Source: an uncultured Prevotella sp. (GTDB taxonomy: Bacteria; Bacteroidota; Bacteroidia; Bacteroidales; Bacteroidaceae). From it: a DNA stretch of 8,510 bases. The notes below the pieces were generated by a model. The model was not told the origin of the DNA and did not search any database. It saw only the letters and a list, made by a program, of their open reading frames with translations. The stretch lies in the NCBI GenBank assembly GCA_947304695.1, contig CAMZBS010000082.1, forward strand, positions 1 to 8,510, read 5' to 3'. Shown here piece by piece: positions 1-7,296 of the stretch. Each line of letters begins with the position of its first letter. The first letter of the stretch is position 1. A program made the translations under genes and the position numbers.

Positions 1-733
1 GACGCTGGTTCTGGGTCTTGCCGCTGACACCCTTGCGCACGAGGTTCACGCCGTGGCCCATGTCGCGCACGTCGTCGACGCTCTCTACCTGGAACACGTG
101 GGTCTCATCGGAAGCAAAGTAGGGATCGGCTTTGATGGCTGCCGTCACCTCGTCGAGCTTGGCACCTTCCTCCAGCTCCACGTAGACCATGCGGCGGTGG
201 ATGCCTTCACCCAAGGGGATGGTCATTGAGAGGGCGTTCTTCACACCAGCCTTCGAACGTACGCAGACGCTGTGGCCCATCGACATGCCGGGGCCGAAGT
301 TGGTGTAGCTCAGTCCCTTGGGGGCCAGGCTCTGCATGAGGGTGCGCACGATGGAGTCGCTGCCTGGATCCCAACCGGCAGCAATCACGCTCACGGTGTT
401 GGTCTTCTTGTTCAGCTCGGTCAGCGTGCGGCGGTAATCGCGAATCAGACCATGGATGTCGAACGAGTCGACGGTGTTGATGCCCAAGGGCAGGATTTGC
501 TTGGCATATTCCTCACATGAACGGGTGGGGGTGGCCAGGATGGCTACGTCAACGTCCTTCAGCTCGCGGATGTCGCTCACCACCTCATACTGTGTCAGTT
601 CTTGCGGCTTGTTCTCAGCACCCTGACGGCGCACGATGCCTGCCACTTCGAAGTCGGGAGCGGCTTCGAGTGCTTCGAGTGCATACTTTCCAATGTTGCC
701 GTAACCTACTACGGCTGCTCTGATCTTTTTCAT
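1..733 (-). CDS. ddh: meso-diaminopimelate D-dehydrogenase, N-terminal 244 codons (partial)
   Basis: NADPH-dependent meso-diaminopimelate dehydrogenase. In the biosynthetic direction it makes meso-DAP from tetrahydrodipicolinate, ammonia and NADPH in one step, for lysine and peptidoglycan; it is a cytosolic, usually dimeric enzyme. Translating the minus strand from the ATG at 733-731 (MKKIRAAVVGYGNIGKY) gives an open frame to the left edge. Visible signatures: a Rossmann dinucleotide motif GYGNIG at residues 10-15, VDSFDIH at 88-94, GWDPG at 120-124, FGPGMSMGHS at 146-155 and MGHGV near 225-229. These match the family's substrate and cofactor regions as I know them from the Corynebacterium enzyme (VDTYDNH, GWDPG, WGPGLSQGHS). 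The family is about 300-330 residues long, so roughly 55-85 residues are missing off the edge. It lies downstream of lpdA on the same strand but 151 nt away with its own candidate promoter, so it is probably a separate transcription unit. I see no frameshift. Confidence 0.93.
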   Translation of the reverse strand, partial: MKKIRAAVVGYGNIGKYALEALEAAPDFEVAGIVRRQGAENKPQELTQYEVVSDIRELKDVDVAILATPTRSCEEYAKQILPLGINTVDSFDIHGLIRDYRRTLTELNKKTNTVSVIAAGWDPGSDSIVRTLMQSLAPKGLSYTNFGPGMSMGHSVCVRSKAGVKNALSMTIPLGEGIHRRMVYVELEEGAKLDEVTAAIKADPYFASDETHVFQVESVDDVRDMGHGVNLVRKGVSGKTQNQR

Positions 734-777
734 TGTCTTTTGTTATGTGTTGTTTGAATGATGTTGCTTTCGGGTTG

Positions 778-812
778 CAAAAGTACATCTTTTTTGTGAA
801 AACGCTTACAAA
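778..812 (-). promoter_or_regulatory. candidate Bacteroidetes-type promoter for ddh
   Basis: On the minus strand the octamer TACTTTTG (plus-strand positions 778-785) fits the Bacteroidetes -7 element TAnnTTTG. It ends 44 nt before the ddh ATG, implying a leader of about 40 nt. A TTTG sits upstream at 809-812, but the 23-nt spacer is longer than the usual 19-21 nt, so the -33 assignment is weak. The rest of the 734-884 spacer is A/T-rich. I see no gene and no convincing terminator in it. Confidence 0.55.
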
Positions 813-884
813 ATGACGAAAAATTTCTTGTTTTTTTTGCTTTTAGCTTTTGGAGAGCCCTCAATGGCTGACATCTGACACCCT

Positions 885-2234
885 CTATTGCTCCGCAGCA
901 GCAAGGACGATTTCGTTGAGAGTGGGGTGGATATGTACCATCTGGCTCAGCTGGGCAACGGTGGTGTTGCGGCACATCAGCACACTTACCTCCTGCACCA
1001 TGTCGGCAGCATGGGCACCGAACGCATGACAGCCAATGATGCGGCCGTCGGCATCGCTGAGCAGTTTCAGCATGCCCTCGGTCTCATTCATGGTCAGTGC
1101 CTTGCCGTTGGCGCGGTGGAAAGCCTTGCGACATTGGTAGTCGATGCCCTGAGCCTTGCACTGGTCTTCGCTCAGTCCCACGCAGGCAGCCTCTGGATGG
1201 GTGAAGATGGCGGCAGGAACGACGGGGGCGCTCTCCGCCTTCAGTTCCGAACGCTCAGCCAGCAGATGCTCCACCACTTGCTTGGCTTGCCATTCTGCGG
1301 CGTGGGCCAGCATCTGCAGGCCGTTGACATCGCCAATGGCGTAGATGCCAGGCACGGTGGTCTGGTAGTTGCTGTCGACCTTGATGCCGGAGCGTTCGTC
1401 GTAGTCGAAGCCTGCGGCCTTGAAGTCGTCGGCGACGCGTGGCTTGCGCCCTACGGCCATGAGCACCTGTTCGGCCTCTACCGATTCGACAGTGCCTTTC
1501 TTGTTCTCAAACAGCACCTCTTTCAGTGCTCCGTCCCTGATGTCCTTCACGGCACACTGCATGTGGAAGCTGACGCCGCGCTTCTCAAGCACCTTCCGCA
1601 AGCGTTTGGCAATGTCGCTGTCGAGGGCGGGCAGGCACTCCTTCAGGAACTCAACGACGGTGACTTTCACACCGAAGGAAGAGAAGATGCTGGCAAACTC
1701 CATGCCGATGACCCCTGCGCCGATGATGCAGAGCGACTGGGGCAGACGGTCGGCAGCGAGCAACTGCTCATGGGTGATGTAATGGCTCATGCCGGGCAGC
1801 ACCTTGTTCTCAGAGCCAGTGGCAATGATGATGCTCGGAGCCGAATAGCGTTCGCCCTGTGCATCTTCAACGGTGTGGGCATCGACGAAGCGGACACGCT
1901 CTTTGACAAGCGTCACGGCAGGGTGGGAGAGAAGGGTCTCTATGCCGCCCCGCAGGGCTTCGACCACCTGCTCCTTGCGGTGCACCACCTGACTGAAGTC
2001 CAGGTGGTAGCTCAGGTCGTTGAGTCCGAAGACCTCGGCATCCTTCAGCGTCTGCACTATCTCGGCATGGCGGGCAAACGACTTTGTGGGGATGCATCCC
2101 ACGTTCAAACACGTGCCGCCCACCTTATCGGCCTCGAAGATTGCTGTCTTCAGTCCGCCTTTGGCAGCAAGTTCAGCGGCGCGGTAGCCCCCCGGGCCCG
2201 CGCCGATGATGATGAGATCGTATGTGGTCATCAT
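885..2234 (-). CDS. lpdA: dihydrolipoyl dehydrogenase (L-protein / E3 of glycine cleavage)
   Basis: FAD-dependent dihydrolipoamide dehydrogenase of 449 residues. It reoxidises the dihydrolipoyl arm of GcvH and passes the electrons to NAD+. Domain order is canonical: FAD-binding GAGPGG at residues 11-16; redox-active disulfide in GGTCLNVGCIPTK with Cys42 and Cys47; NAD-binding GAGVIG at 172-177; the second FAD contact AIGD at 299-302; and the C-terminal dimerisation domain ending in HIHPTLNE, with the active-site base His436 and its partner Glu441. The length is slightly below the usual 460-475 residues but nothing catalytic is missing. Translation starts at one of two tandem ATGs (2234-2232 or 2231-2229). 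The stop is TAG at 887-885. It is the last gene of the operon, 16 nt after gcvPB. Its position argues for an E3 serving glycine cleavage; whether it also serves 2-oxoacid dehydrogenases cannot be seen here. Confidence 0.96.
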   Translation of the reverse strand: MMTTYDLIIIGAGPGGYRAAELAAKGGLKTAIFEADKVGGTCLNVGCIPTKSFARHAEIVQTLKDAEVFGLNDLSYHLDFSQVVHRKEQVVEALRGGIETLLSHPAVTLVKERVRFVDAHTVEDAQGERYSAPSIIIATGSENKVLPGMSHYITHEQLLAADRLPQSLCIIGAGVIGMEFASIFSSFGVKVTVVEFLKECLPALDSDIAKRLRKVLEKRGVSFHMQCAVKDIRDGALKEVLFENKKGTVESVEAEQVLMAVGRKPRVADDFKAAGFDYDERSGIKVDSNYQTTVPGIYAIGDVNGLQMLAHAAEWQAKQVVEHLLAERSELKAESAPVVPAAIFTHPEAACVGLSEDQCKAQGIDYQCRKAFHRANGKALTMNETEGMLKLLSDADGRIIGCHAFGAHAADMVQEVSVLMCRNTTVAQLSQMVHIHPTLNEIVLAAAEQ

Positions 2235-2250
2235 GTATTTCTTGGTTTGT

Positions 2251-3654
2251 TCAGTCCCTTTGCAGCTGTTGCCAGGTCACGATGGGATGCTTGGCAGCCA
2301 GCACGTCGTCTACACGGCCGATGGGCGTGTGGTGGGGTGCGGACTTCACGGTGTCCGGCTCGTTGGCAGCCTCCTGGGCTATCCGTCGCATCACGGCAAT
2401 GAAGCCGTCGATGGTGTCCTTCGACTCGTTTTCCGTAGGCTCAATCATGAGACTCTCATGGAAGAGCAGGGGGAAGTAGATGGTGGGAGCGTGATAGCCG
2501 TAGTCCAGCAGGCGCTTGGCCACGTCCATGGTGGTGACACCCGTGGACTTGTCCTTCAGTCCGTCGAACACAAACTCATGCTTGCACAGCGTGTCGATGG
2601 GTAGTTCGTAGACATCCTTCAGCCGCTGCTTGATGTAGTTGGCGTTGAGCGTGGCCAGCGGTCCCACCTCTTTAATATAGGTACGCCCCAGGGTGAGGAT
2701 GTAGGCATAGGCCCGCATGGCCACGGCGAAGTTGCCGTGATAGGGCGACACCGTGGGGAAGAACGGCTCCAGACCCTTGCGCACGCCTACGGGACCGGCC
2801 CCTGGGCCGCCACCGCCATGAGGAGTGGAGAAGGTTTTGTGCAGATTGATGTGCATCACGTCGAAGCCCATGTCGCCGGGGCGGGCAGCACCCAGCATGG
2901 GGTTCAGGTTGGCTCCGTCGTAGTACATCAGGGCACCGCAGTGGTGAACAATCTTTTCAATCTCAGGAATCTGGCGTTCGAAAAGACCCAGCGTGTTGGG
3001 GTTGGTCATCATCATGGCGGCAATGCTGTCGCCGCTTTCCAAACAGAGCTGGCGGAGGGCATCCACATCGACGGTGCCATCGGCCAGCGACTTCACCTCA
3101 ACGATGTCGAGACCGCAGACGGCAGCCGAGGCGGGGTTGGTGCCGTGGGCCGAGTCGGGCACGATGACCAGACGGCGCTGGTGGTCGCCACGGCTGGCGT
3201 GGTAGTTCCTGATGACCATCAGGCCCGTCAGTTCACCGTGGGCACCGGCAAAGGGCTTCAGGGTAAAGGCATGCAGGCCCGTCAGTTCGCACAGTGCATG
3301 GCACAGCAGCGTGCAGACGGCTTCGGCTCCCTTGGTCGTGTCGGCAGGCTGCAGGGGGTGCAGGTTCTGGAACTGCGGCAGGGCAGCCACTTCCTCGTTG
3401 ATCTTCGGGTTGTACTTCATGGTGCATGACCCTAACGGATAGAAGCCGTTGTCGACACCGAAGTTGTTGGCCGACAGGTTGGTGTAGTGGCGCACCACGG
3501 TCATCTCGTCGCATTCGGGCAGTGCGGCCTCCTCCTTGCGTCGCAGCTCCTGGGGCACGGCATAGTTGCCGAAGCGGTTCTTGGGCAGGGAATAGCCCTT
3601 GCGGCCAGGCTGCGACAGTTCGAATATCAGGTTTCCGTATAGTTTGTTGTTCAT
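2251..3654 (-). CDS. gcvPB: glycine dehydrogenase (decarboxylating) subunit 2, P-protein beta half
   Basis: This is the C-terminal half of a split P-protein (467 residues). Together with GcvPA it forms the PLP enzyme that decarboxylates glycine and transfers the aminomethyl group to the lipoyl arm of GcvH, releasing CO2. The pyridoxal phosphate lysine is Lys273 in NLHKTFSTPHGGGGPGAG (residues 270-287), with the glycine-rich loop that follows it. The PLP-contacting aspartate is probably Asp246 in YYDGANLN. Family signatures FYPLGSCTMKYNPKINE (71-87) and DSAHGTNPASA (167-177) are present. The length is within the normal range for GcvPB (roughly 470-510) and both ends look intact. Its ATG overlaps the gcvPA stop in an ATGA, which fits coupled synthesis of the two subunits. 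Confidence 0.97.
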   Translation of the reverse strand: MNNKLYGNLIFELSQPGRKGYSLPKNRFGNYAVPQELRRKEEAALPECDEMTVVRHYTNLSANNFGVDNGFYPLGSCTMKYNPKINEEVAALPQFQNLHPLQPADTTKGAEAVCTLLCHALCELTGLHAFTLKPFAGAHGELTGLMVIRNYHASRGDHQRRLVIVPDSAHGTNPASAAVCGLDIVEVKSLADGTVDVDALRQLCLESGDSIAAMMMTNPNTLGLFERQIPEIEKIVHHCGALMYYDGANLNPMLGAARPGDMGFDVMHINLHKTFSTPHGGGGPGAGPVGVRKGLEPFFPTVSPYHGNFAVAMRAYAYILTLGRTYIKEVGPLATLNANYIKQRLKDVYELPIDTLCKHEFVFDGLKDKSTGVTTMDVAKRLLDYGYHAPTIYFPLLFHESLMIEPTENESKDTIDGFIAVMRRIAQEAANEPDTVKSAPHHTPIGRVDDVLAAKHPIVTWQQLQRD

Positions 3655-4970
3655 AGCAGTTCTATTAGATGGTCTATTTCTTCTTTGGTGCGCTTCTCGG
3701 TGACGGCCAGCATCAGCTGGTCATCGGCCAGTTTGATGCCAGCGAAGATGCCGTTTTCGAGCAGACGCTGCTGCAGGGCATCGACATTGCCGTCGTAGCG
3801 AACGACAAACTCATTGAAGAAGGGCTTGTCGGGATAGACAAGCGTATAGCGGCCCGTGGCTATGAGCTTCTCGCACAGGTAATGGGCACCGGCATAGCCC
3901 AGCTCTGCGGCCTCCTTCAGCCCCTGACGTCCCATCAGGGAACAGTAGACGGTGGCGAAGAGTGCCATCAGCGACTGGTTGGAACAGATGTTTGAGGTGG
4001 CCTTCTGGCGGCGGATGTGCTGTTCGCGGGCCTGGAGCGTGAGCACGAAGGCCCGCTGTCCCCGGTTGTCAACGGTCTTGCCCACGATGCGTCCCGGCAT
4101 CTTGCGGATGAGCTTCTCCGTGCAGCACAGGTAGCCTACGTAGGGGCCGCCCCATTGCATGGGGATGCCCAGCGACTGACCGTCGCCCACGGCGATGTCG
4201 GCACCCCATTCGCCGGGTGTCTTCAGCACGGCCAGGTCGGCAATGATGCTATTCATGATGAGTAGTGCCTTCTTCTCATGGACGGTCTCGGCCAGTCCGC
4301 TGTAGTCCTCGACAATGCCGAAGAAGTTGGGCTGCTGAACCAGTACGGCGGCCACGTCGGGGATTGTTGAGAGCTGGGTGTTGAGCACTGAGAGGTCGGT
4401 AACGCCATCCTTCTGTGGAATCATCACGATGTTGATGCCCTGGAAGTGGGCGTATGTGTTCACCACGGCCAGCACCTTCGGGTCGAGCGTCTCACTGACG
4501 AGCACCGTGCGCTGCTTTTTTCCGGCTGCCACGGCCATCATCACAGCCTCGGCGGTGGCGGTGGTGCCGTCGTACATGGAGGCATTCGAGATGTCCATGC
4601 CCGTGAGCTCGGTCATCATCGACTGATATTCAAAGATGTAGTGGAGCGTGCCTTGCGATATTTCGGCCTGATAGGGCGTGTAGCTGGTCAGGAACTCGGA
4701 GCGCGAGAGCAGGTTGGGGATGACCGAGGGCGTGTAATGGTCGTAGACGCCTGCACCGGCGAAGCAAACGAGCTGGCGGTTCTGGGAGCCCAGCCGGTCG
4801 AAGAGCTGGCGCACTTCCAGTTCGCTCATCTCTTCCGGCAGCTGGTAGTCGCCCCGGAAGCGGATTTGTTCCGGCACGTCGGCATAGAGGGCATCAAGGG
4901 AATCGATGCCCACGGTAGCCATCATCGAGCGCAGGTCGGCCTCGGTGTGGGGAAAATACTTGTGAATCAT
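3651..4970 (-). CDS. gcvPA: glycine dehydrogenase (decarboxylating) subunit 1, P-protein alpha half
   Basis: This is the N-terminal half of the split P-protein (439 residues), the partner of GcvPB. It has the aminotransferase fold but lacks the PLP lysine, as usual for this subunit. Typical conserved stretches are FAGAGVYDHYTPSVIP (residues 70-85), the segment SYTPYQAEISQGTLHYIFEYQ (96-116), and SMYDGTTATAEA (131-142). The frame stays open upstream to 5066. I chose the ATG at 4970-4968 (MIHKYFPHTEADLRSMM) because GcvPA proteins begin this way, because the extra 32 upstream residues would lie inside gcvH in another frame, and because this ATG forms an ATGA overlap with the gcvH stop. The length matches the family (about 440-450). 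The gene ends in a second ATGA overlap with gcvPB. Confidence 0.96.
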   Translation of the reverse strand: MIHKYFPHTEADLRSMMATVGIDSLDALYADVPEQIRFRGDYQLPEEMSELEVRQLFDRLGSQNRQLVCFAGAGVYDHYTPSVIPNLLSRSEFLTSYTPYQAEISQGTLHYIFEYQSMMTELTGMDISNASMYDGTTATAEAVMMAVAAGKKQRTVLVSETLDPKVLAVVNTYAHFQGINIVMIPQKDGVTDLSVLNTQLSTIPDVAAVLVQQPNFFGIVEDYSGLAETVHEKKALLIMNSIIADLAVLKTPGEWGADIAVGDGQSLGIPMQWGGPYVGYLCCTEKLIRKMPGRIVGKTVDNRGQRAFVLTLQAREQHIRRQKATSNICSNQSLMALFATVYCSLMGRQGLKEAAELGYAGAHYLCEKLIATGRYTLVYPDKPFFNEFVVRYDGNVDALQQRLLENGIFAGIKLADDQLMLAVTEKRTKEEIDHLIELL

Positions 4971-5350
4971 AGTGTTGCACAAAAAGATGTGTAGGCTTCT
5001 GCATCCATCAGGTTGTCGAGTTGGGTCTTGTCGCTCAGTTCCACCTTGATGATCCAGTTCTCCCACGGCTCCTGGTTGATGAGCTCGGGCTGGTCTTCCA
5101 GTGCTTCGTTCTTCTCGACGACCACGCCGCTCACAGGGGCAATCAGGTCGCTGGCGGCCTTGACGCTCTCTACGGCGCCGAACTCCTCGCCTGCCTCTAC
5201 CTCATCGTCCACATCAGGCATGTCGACATAGACCACGTTGCCCAGTGCGTTCTGAGCATAGTCGGTGATTCCGATGTAACCATACTCGCCTTCAATTCTC
5301 ACATACTCATGCGACTCGCTGTAATAGAGTCCTTCTTTTACTGTTGCCAT
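4967..5350 (-). CDS. gcvH: glycine cleavage system H-protein (lipoyl carrier)
   Basis: Lipoyl carrier protein of 127 residues, full length for the family (about 125-131). Its lipoylated arm shuttles the aminomethyl intermediate from P-protein to T-protein and the dithiol to L-protein. The lipoyl attachment site is Lys64 in GAVESVKAASD, and it is preceded by the expected start (MATVKEGLYYSESHEYV) and the GITDYAQNALGNVVYVDMP segment. A run of acidic residues (DVDDEVEAGEEFG, residues 46-58) lies just before the lipoyl loop, which is normal for H-proteins. The ligase gene two positions upstream probably encodes its lipoylating enzyme. The gene lies 14 nt after gcvT and its stop overlaps the gcvPA start. 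Confidence 0.97.
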   Translation of the reverse strand: MATVKEGLYYSESHEYVRIEGEYGYIGITDYAQNALGNVVYVDMPDVDDEVEAGEEFGAVESVKAASDLIAPVSGVVVEKNEALEDQPELINQEPWENWIIKVELSDKTQLDNLMDAEAYTSFCATL

Positions 5351-5364
5351 AATGATATTTACGT

Positions 5365-6468
5365 TTATTTTTTATAGTTCTTGCTATAGAATTGTTTCTT
5401 CACCACTGTGCCGGGGAACACCTTCTTGCGGATCTGTATCTGCACCTCAGTGCCCAGTTTGGCGTAGGCAGTGTCGATGAGTGCCATGCAGACGCTCTTG
5501 TCTACCGAAAGGCAGTGGTAGCCTGTGGTCACCTCGCCGATGGTTTCGCCTTCGGCATTGAGCACGGCATAGCCGTGACGGGGAATGGCTTTGTCGTGCA
5601 GTTCGATGCCTATGAGCTTGCGGGCCACGCCTTCCGTCTTCTGGCGGAGCAGGGCGTCGCGGCCGATGAACTCAGGTTTGTCCAGCTTCACAAACATGCC
5701 GAGTCCGGCCATGATGGGCGAGATTTCGGCACTCAGCTCGTCGCCGTAGAGTGGCAGCCCCACCTCGAAGCGCAGTGTGTCGCGACAGCCCAGTCCGCAA
5801 GCCTCGACACCGGCTGCAATGAGTTTGTCCCAGCAGTCGTTAATGTACGCGTGGGAAGCGTAGATCTCAAAGCCGTCCTCGCCGGTGTAGCCCGTGCGGC
5901 TGATGATCACGTCGCCAATGGTCTTCGCGGTATAGAACTCCAGTTCGTGACACGCCAGGCCCAGCACCGTCTCGACGGTGTCCTCGGCCTGCGGCCCCTG
6001 TACGGCAATCTGCCCGTAGAAGTCGGAACGGTTCTGCAGATCGATGTCGAAGCCTTCGGCCTGCTGCTGCATCCATGCCCAGTCCTTGTCGATGTTGGCG
6101 GCGTTGATGACAAGGAAGAAATCGTTCTCGCCCATCTTGTAGACCAGCAGGTCGTCGACAGTGCCGCCGTTTTCGTAGCACATCATGCCGTAGAAAATCT
6201 TCCCGACAGGTGCATCGGCCACGTCGTTGGTGAAGATGTGCTGCACGTATTTCTCAGCCTCGGGACCTTTGACGGTCACTTCGCCCATGTGGCTCACGTC
6301 GAACAGCCCCACACGCTGGCGCACAGCCGTATGCTCAGGAGCGATGCCCATATACTGCAGGGGCATCTCGAAGCCTCCGAACGACACCATCATGGCCCCT
6401 TGGGCCACGTGTTTGTCGTAGAGGCAAGTGCGCTTGTCGCGCTTTTCCAGTTCTGTCTTGATTCCCAT
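5365..6468 (-). CDS. gcvT: aminomethyltransferase (T-protein of glycine cleavage)
   Basis: Tetrahydrofolate-dependent aminomethyltransferase of 367 residues, the usual length (360-375). It takes the aminomethyl group from GcvH, releases ammonia and forms 5,10-methylene-THF. Visible signatures: the N-terminal LYDKHVAQGAMMVSFGGFEMPLQY region (residues 16-39), GLFDVSHMGEV at 54-64, and the catalytic aspartate in GGTVDDLLVYK (Asp105/106, equivalent to Asp101 in the E. coli protein). Further on are SRTGYTGEDGFEIY (190-203) and CRDTLRFEVGLPLYGDEL (228-245), which shape the folate site in known structures. The C-terminal barrel domain is present and the protein ends in a lysine-rich tail (SKNYKK). 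The first few residues (MGIKTELEKRDKR) extend slightly past the E. coli N-terminus, and no better start is visible. It follows the ligase gene after 9 nt. Confidence 0.97.
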   Translation of the reverse strand: MGIKTELEKRDKRTCLYDKHVAQGAMMVSFGGFEMPLQYMGIAPEHTAVRQRVGLFDVSHMGEVTVKGPEAEKYVQHIFTNDVADAPVGKIFYGMMCYENGGTVDDLLVYKMGENDFFLVINAANIDKDWAWMQQQAEGFDIDLQNRSDFYGQIAVQGPQAEDTVETVLGLACHELEFYTAKTIGDVIISRTGYTGEDGFEIYASHAYINDCWDKLIAAGVEACGLGCRDTLRFEVGLPLYGDELSAEISPIMAGLGMFVKLDKPEFIGRDALLRQKTEGVARKLIGIELHDKAIPRHGYAVLNAEGETIGEVTTGYHCLSVDKSVCMALIDTAYAKLGTEVQIQIRKKVFPGTVVKKQFYSKNYKK

Positions 6469-6477
6469 ATTCTTGAT

Positions 6478-7197
6478 TTAAGGTAGTAAATGAATAAACT
6501 CTTCTTTCAGATAAGCCAGCTCCGTCCTTTCAATCCGGGCCACGTCGTCGGCTGTGAGCGTCAGTTCACCCTCGCAGAGCGTGCTGCGAATGAAGGACTT
6601 CAGCTCTTCTATCGACAGTTGCGGCAAATAGTCGTGCAGCACGGTGATGCGCTGGCGCACGCTCTCGATGCCTTTTTTCTGCAACTTCTCACGGCTGGGG
6701 GTGATGGCATTGAGCATGTGGTCCATGCAGGTGTCGTAGAGCAGGGTGCCATGCACAATGTTGGCTATGCCGGGCAGTTGGTAGCAGGCCGTGCCGCTTA
6801 CCTTGCGGCCGTCGATCAGTACGTCGTTGTGGACGGTGCTGGTGGCCTCAATGCCCAGCCTTCCCAATACCAGCACCACCATGTTGATGAAATGATTGAA
6901 GGCCAGTCCCGTATTGACCTCGCTGGTCACTAACGACAGCATCAGGTTCTGCTCGTCGGCATAGACGCAGCCTCCGCCGCTCTTCCGGCGGTACATCTCT
7001 ATGCCGTGACGGCGGCAGTAGTCCACGTTTACCTCGCCTTCCATCGACTGGTTGCGCCCGAAGATGACCGTAGGTTTCACCTGCCACAGGAAGAAGGCGT
7101 CTTCCTCTCCGAGTGAACGGGCCACGTACTCCTCCATGGCCAGATAGAACGATAGTCTTCGCTGGCCAACGGTAGCAGGCAGGGCAATGTATTTCAT
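6478..7197 (-). CDS. lplA: lipoate-protein ligase A-like protein, catalytic domain only
   Basis: LplA-family protein of 239 residues, expected to attach lipoate to the lysine of GcvH. Visible motifs: IFGRNQS (45-51), the RRKSGGG substrate-binding loop (70-76), HND (123-125), the probable catalytic Lys132 in DGRKVSGTA (equivalent to Lys133 of E. coli LplA), and HGTLL (149-153). Downstream, NAITPSREKLQKKGIESVRQR aligns by eye with the E. coli LplA region NPDKKKLAAKGITSVRSR. There is no cysteine in the loop where octanoyltransferases of the LipM type carry their nucleophile, so a ligase is more likely than LipM. Oddity: it stops where the C-terminal accessory domain of E. coli LplA (338 residues) would begin. 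The ATG at 7197-7195 is the first gene start after the operon promoter. The family is sure; whether the enzyme performs both activation and transfer is not. Confidence 0.88.
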   Translation of the reverse strand: MKYIALPATVGQRRLSFYLAMEEYVARSLGEEDAFFLWQVKPTVIFGRNQSMEGEVNVDYCRRHGIEMYRRKSGGGCVYADEQNLMLSLVTSEVNTGLAFNHFINMVVLVLGRLGIEATSTVHNDVLIDGRKVSGTACYQLPGIANIVHGTLLYDTCMDHMLNAITPSREKLQKKGIESVRQRITVLHDYLPQLSIEELKSFIRSTLCEGELTLTADDVARIERTELAYLKEEFIHLLP

Positions 7198-7228
7198 TCG
7201 CGTTTCTAAGGTTAGCTGATATGGTGTG

Positions 7229-7260
7229 CAAATGTATGAAGTTTTTATTGAACTTCCAAA
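7229..7260 (-). promoter_or_regulatory. Bacteroidetes sigma-type promoter of the glycine cleavage operon
   Basis: Read on the minus strand, TTTG (plus 7257-7260) is followed by 20 nt and then TACATTTG (plus 7229-7236). This fits the Bacteroidetes housekeeping consensus TTTG-N(19-21)-TAnnTTTG. Transcription would begin near 7222-7224, giving a leader of only about 25 nt before the ligase ATG. That is too short for a glycine riboswitch or attenuator. No Shine-Dalgarno sequence is visible in the leader, as is common in this phylum. Confidence 0.8.
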
Positions 7261-7296
7261 TTATTGTCTTGCTTTTTAAGAACTATTTCATTTCAA

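Larger units (their letters stand above)
885..7197 (-). other. six-gene glycine cleavage operon (lplA-like, gcvT, gcvH, gcvPA, gcvPB, lpdA)
   Basis: Six genes on the minus strand are packed with intergenic distances of 9, 14, -4, -4 and 16 nt, and no internal gap is large enough for a standard promoter plus leader. The gcvH/gcvPA and gcvPA/gcvPB junctions are ATGA overlaps (plus-strand 4967-4970 and 3651-3654), in which the stop TGA shares bases with the next ATG. This suggests translational coupling and matched amounts of H, PA and PB. A near-consensus promoter lies just upstream of the first gene (7229-7260). The content is functionally closed: all four glycine cleavage proteins plus a lipoate-attachment enzyme. 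The single-transcript reading is inferred from spacing and strand. Confidence 0.85.

Noticed and set aside
856..869. A possible intrinsic terminator after lpdA
   Set aside because: It has only four base pairs (AGCC/GGCT) and is not followed by a T-run on the minus strand.
734..884. A small gene in the lpdA-ddh spacer
   Set aside because: The only minus-strand frame through it is a read from the lpdA end in the wrong frame with an unlikely composition. The spacer is A/T-rich and better explained as a promoter region.
888..2402. A 504-codon open frame on the plus strand opposite lpdA
   Set aside because: It is antisense to a full-length, motif-complete lpdA, and its His/Leu/Gly/Val-rich, low-complexity composition is typical of a frame shadow in GC-rich coding DNA. 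No family motif or promoter is visible.
4971..5066. A 32-residue upstream extension of gcvPA
   Set aside because: It lies inside gcvH in another frame, has no family similarity, and the ATG at 4970 gives the canonical N-terminus and an ATGA overlap.
5392..6486. A 364-codon open frame on the plus strand opposite gcvT
   Set aside because: It mirrors gcvT almost end to end, with a composition rich in His, Val, Ala and Leu and no recognisable domain. It is explained by codon bias of the real gene.
7198..7228. A glycine riboswitch upstream of the glycine cleavage operon
   Set aside because: The predicted leader is only about 25 nt, far shorter than a glycine aptamer, and no aptamer-like paired elements are visible.
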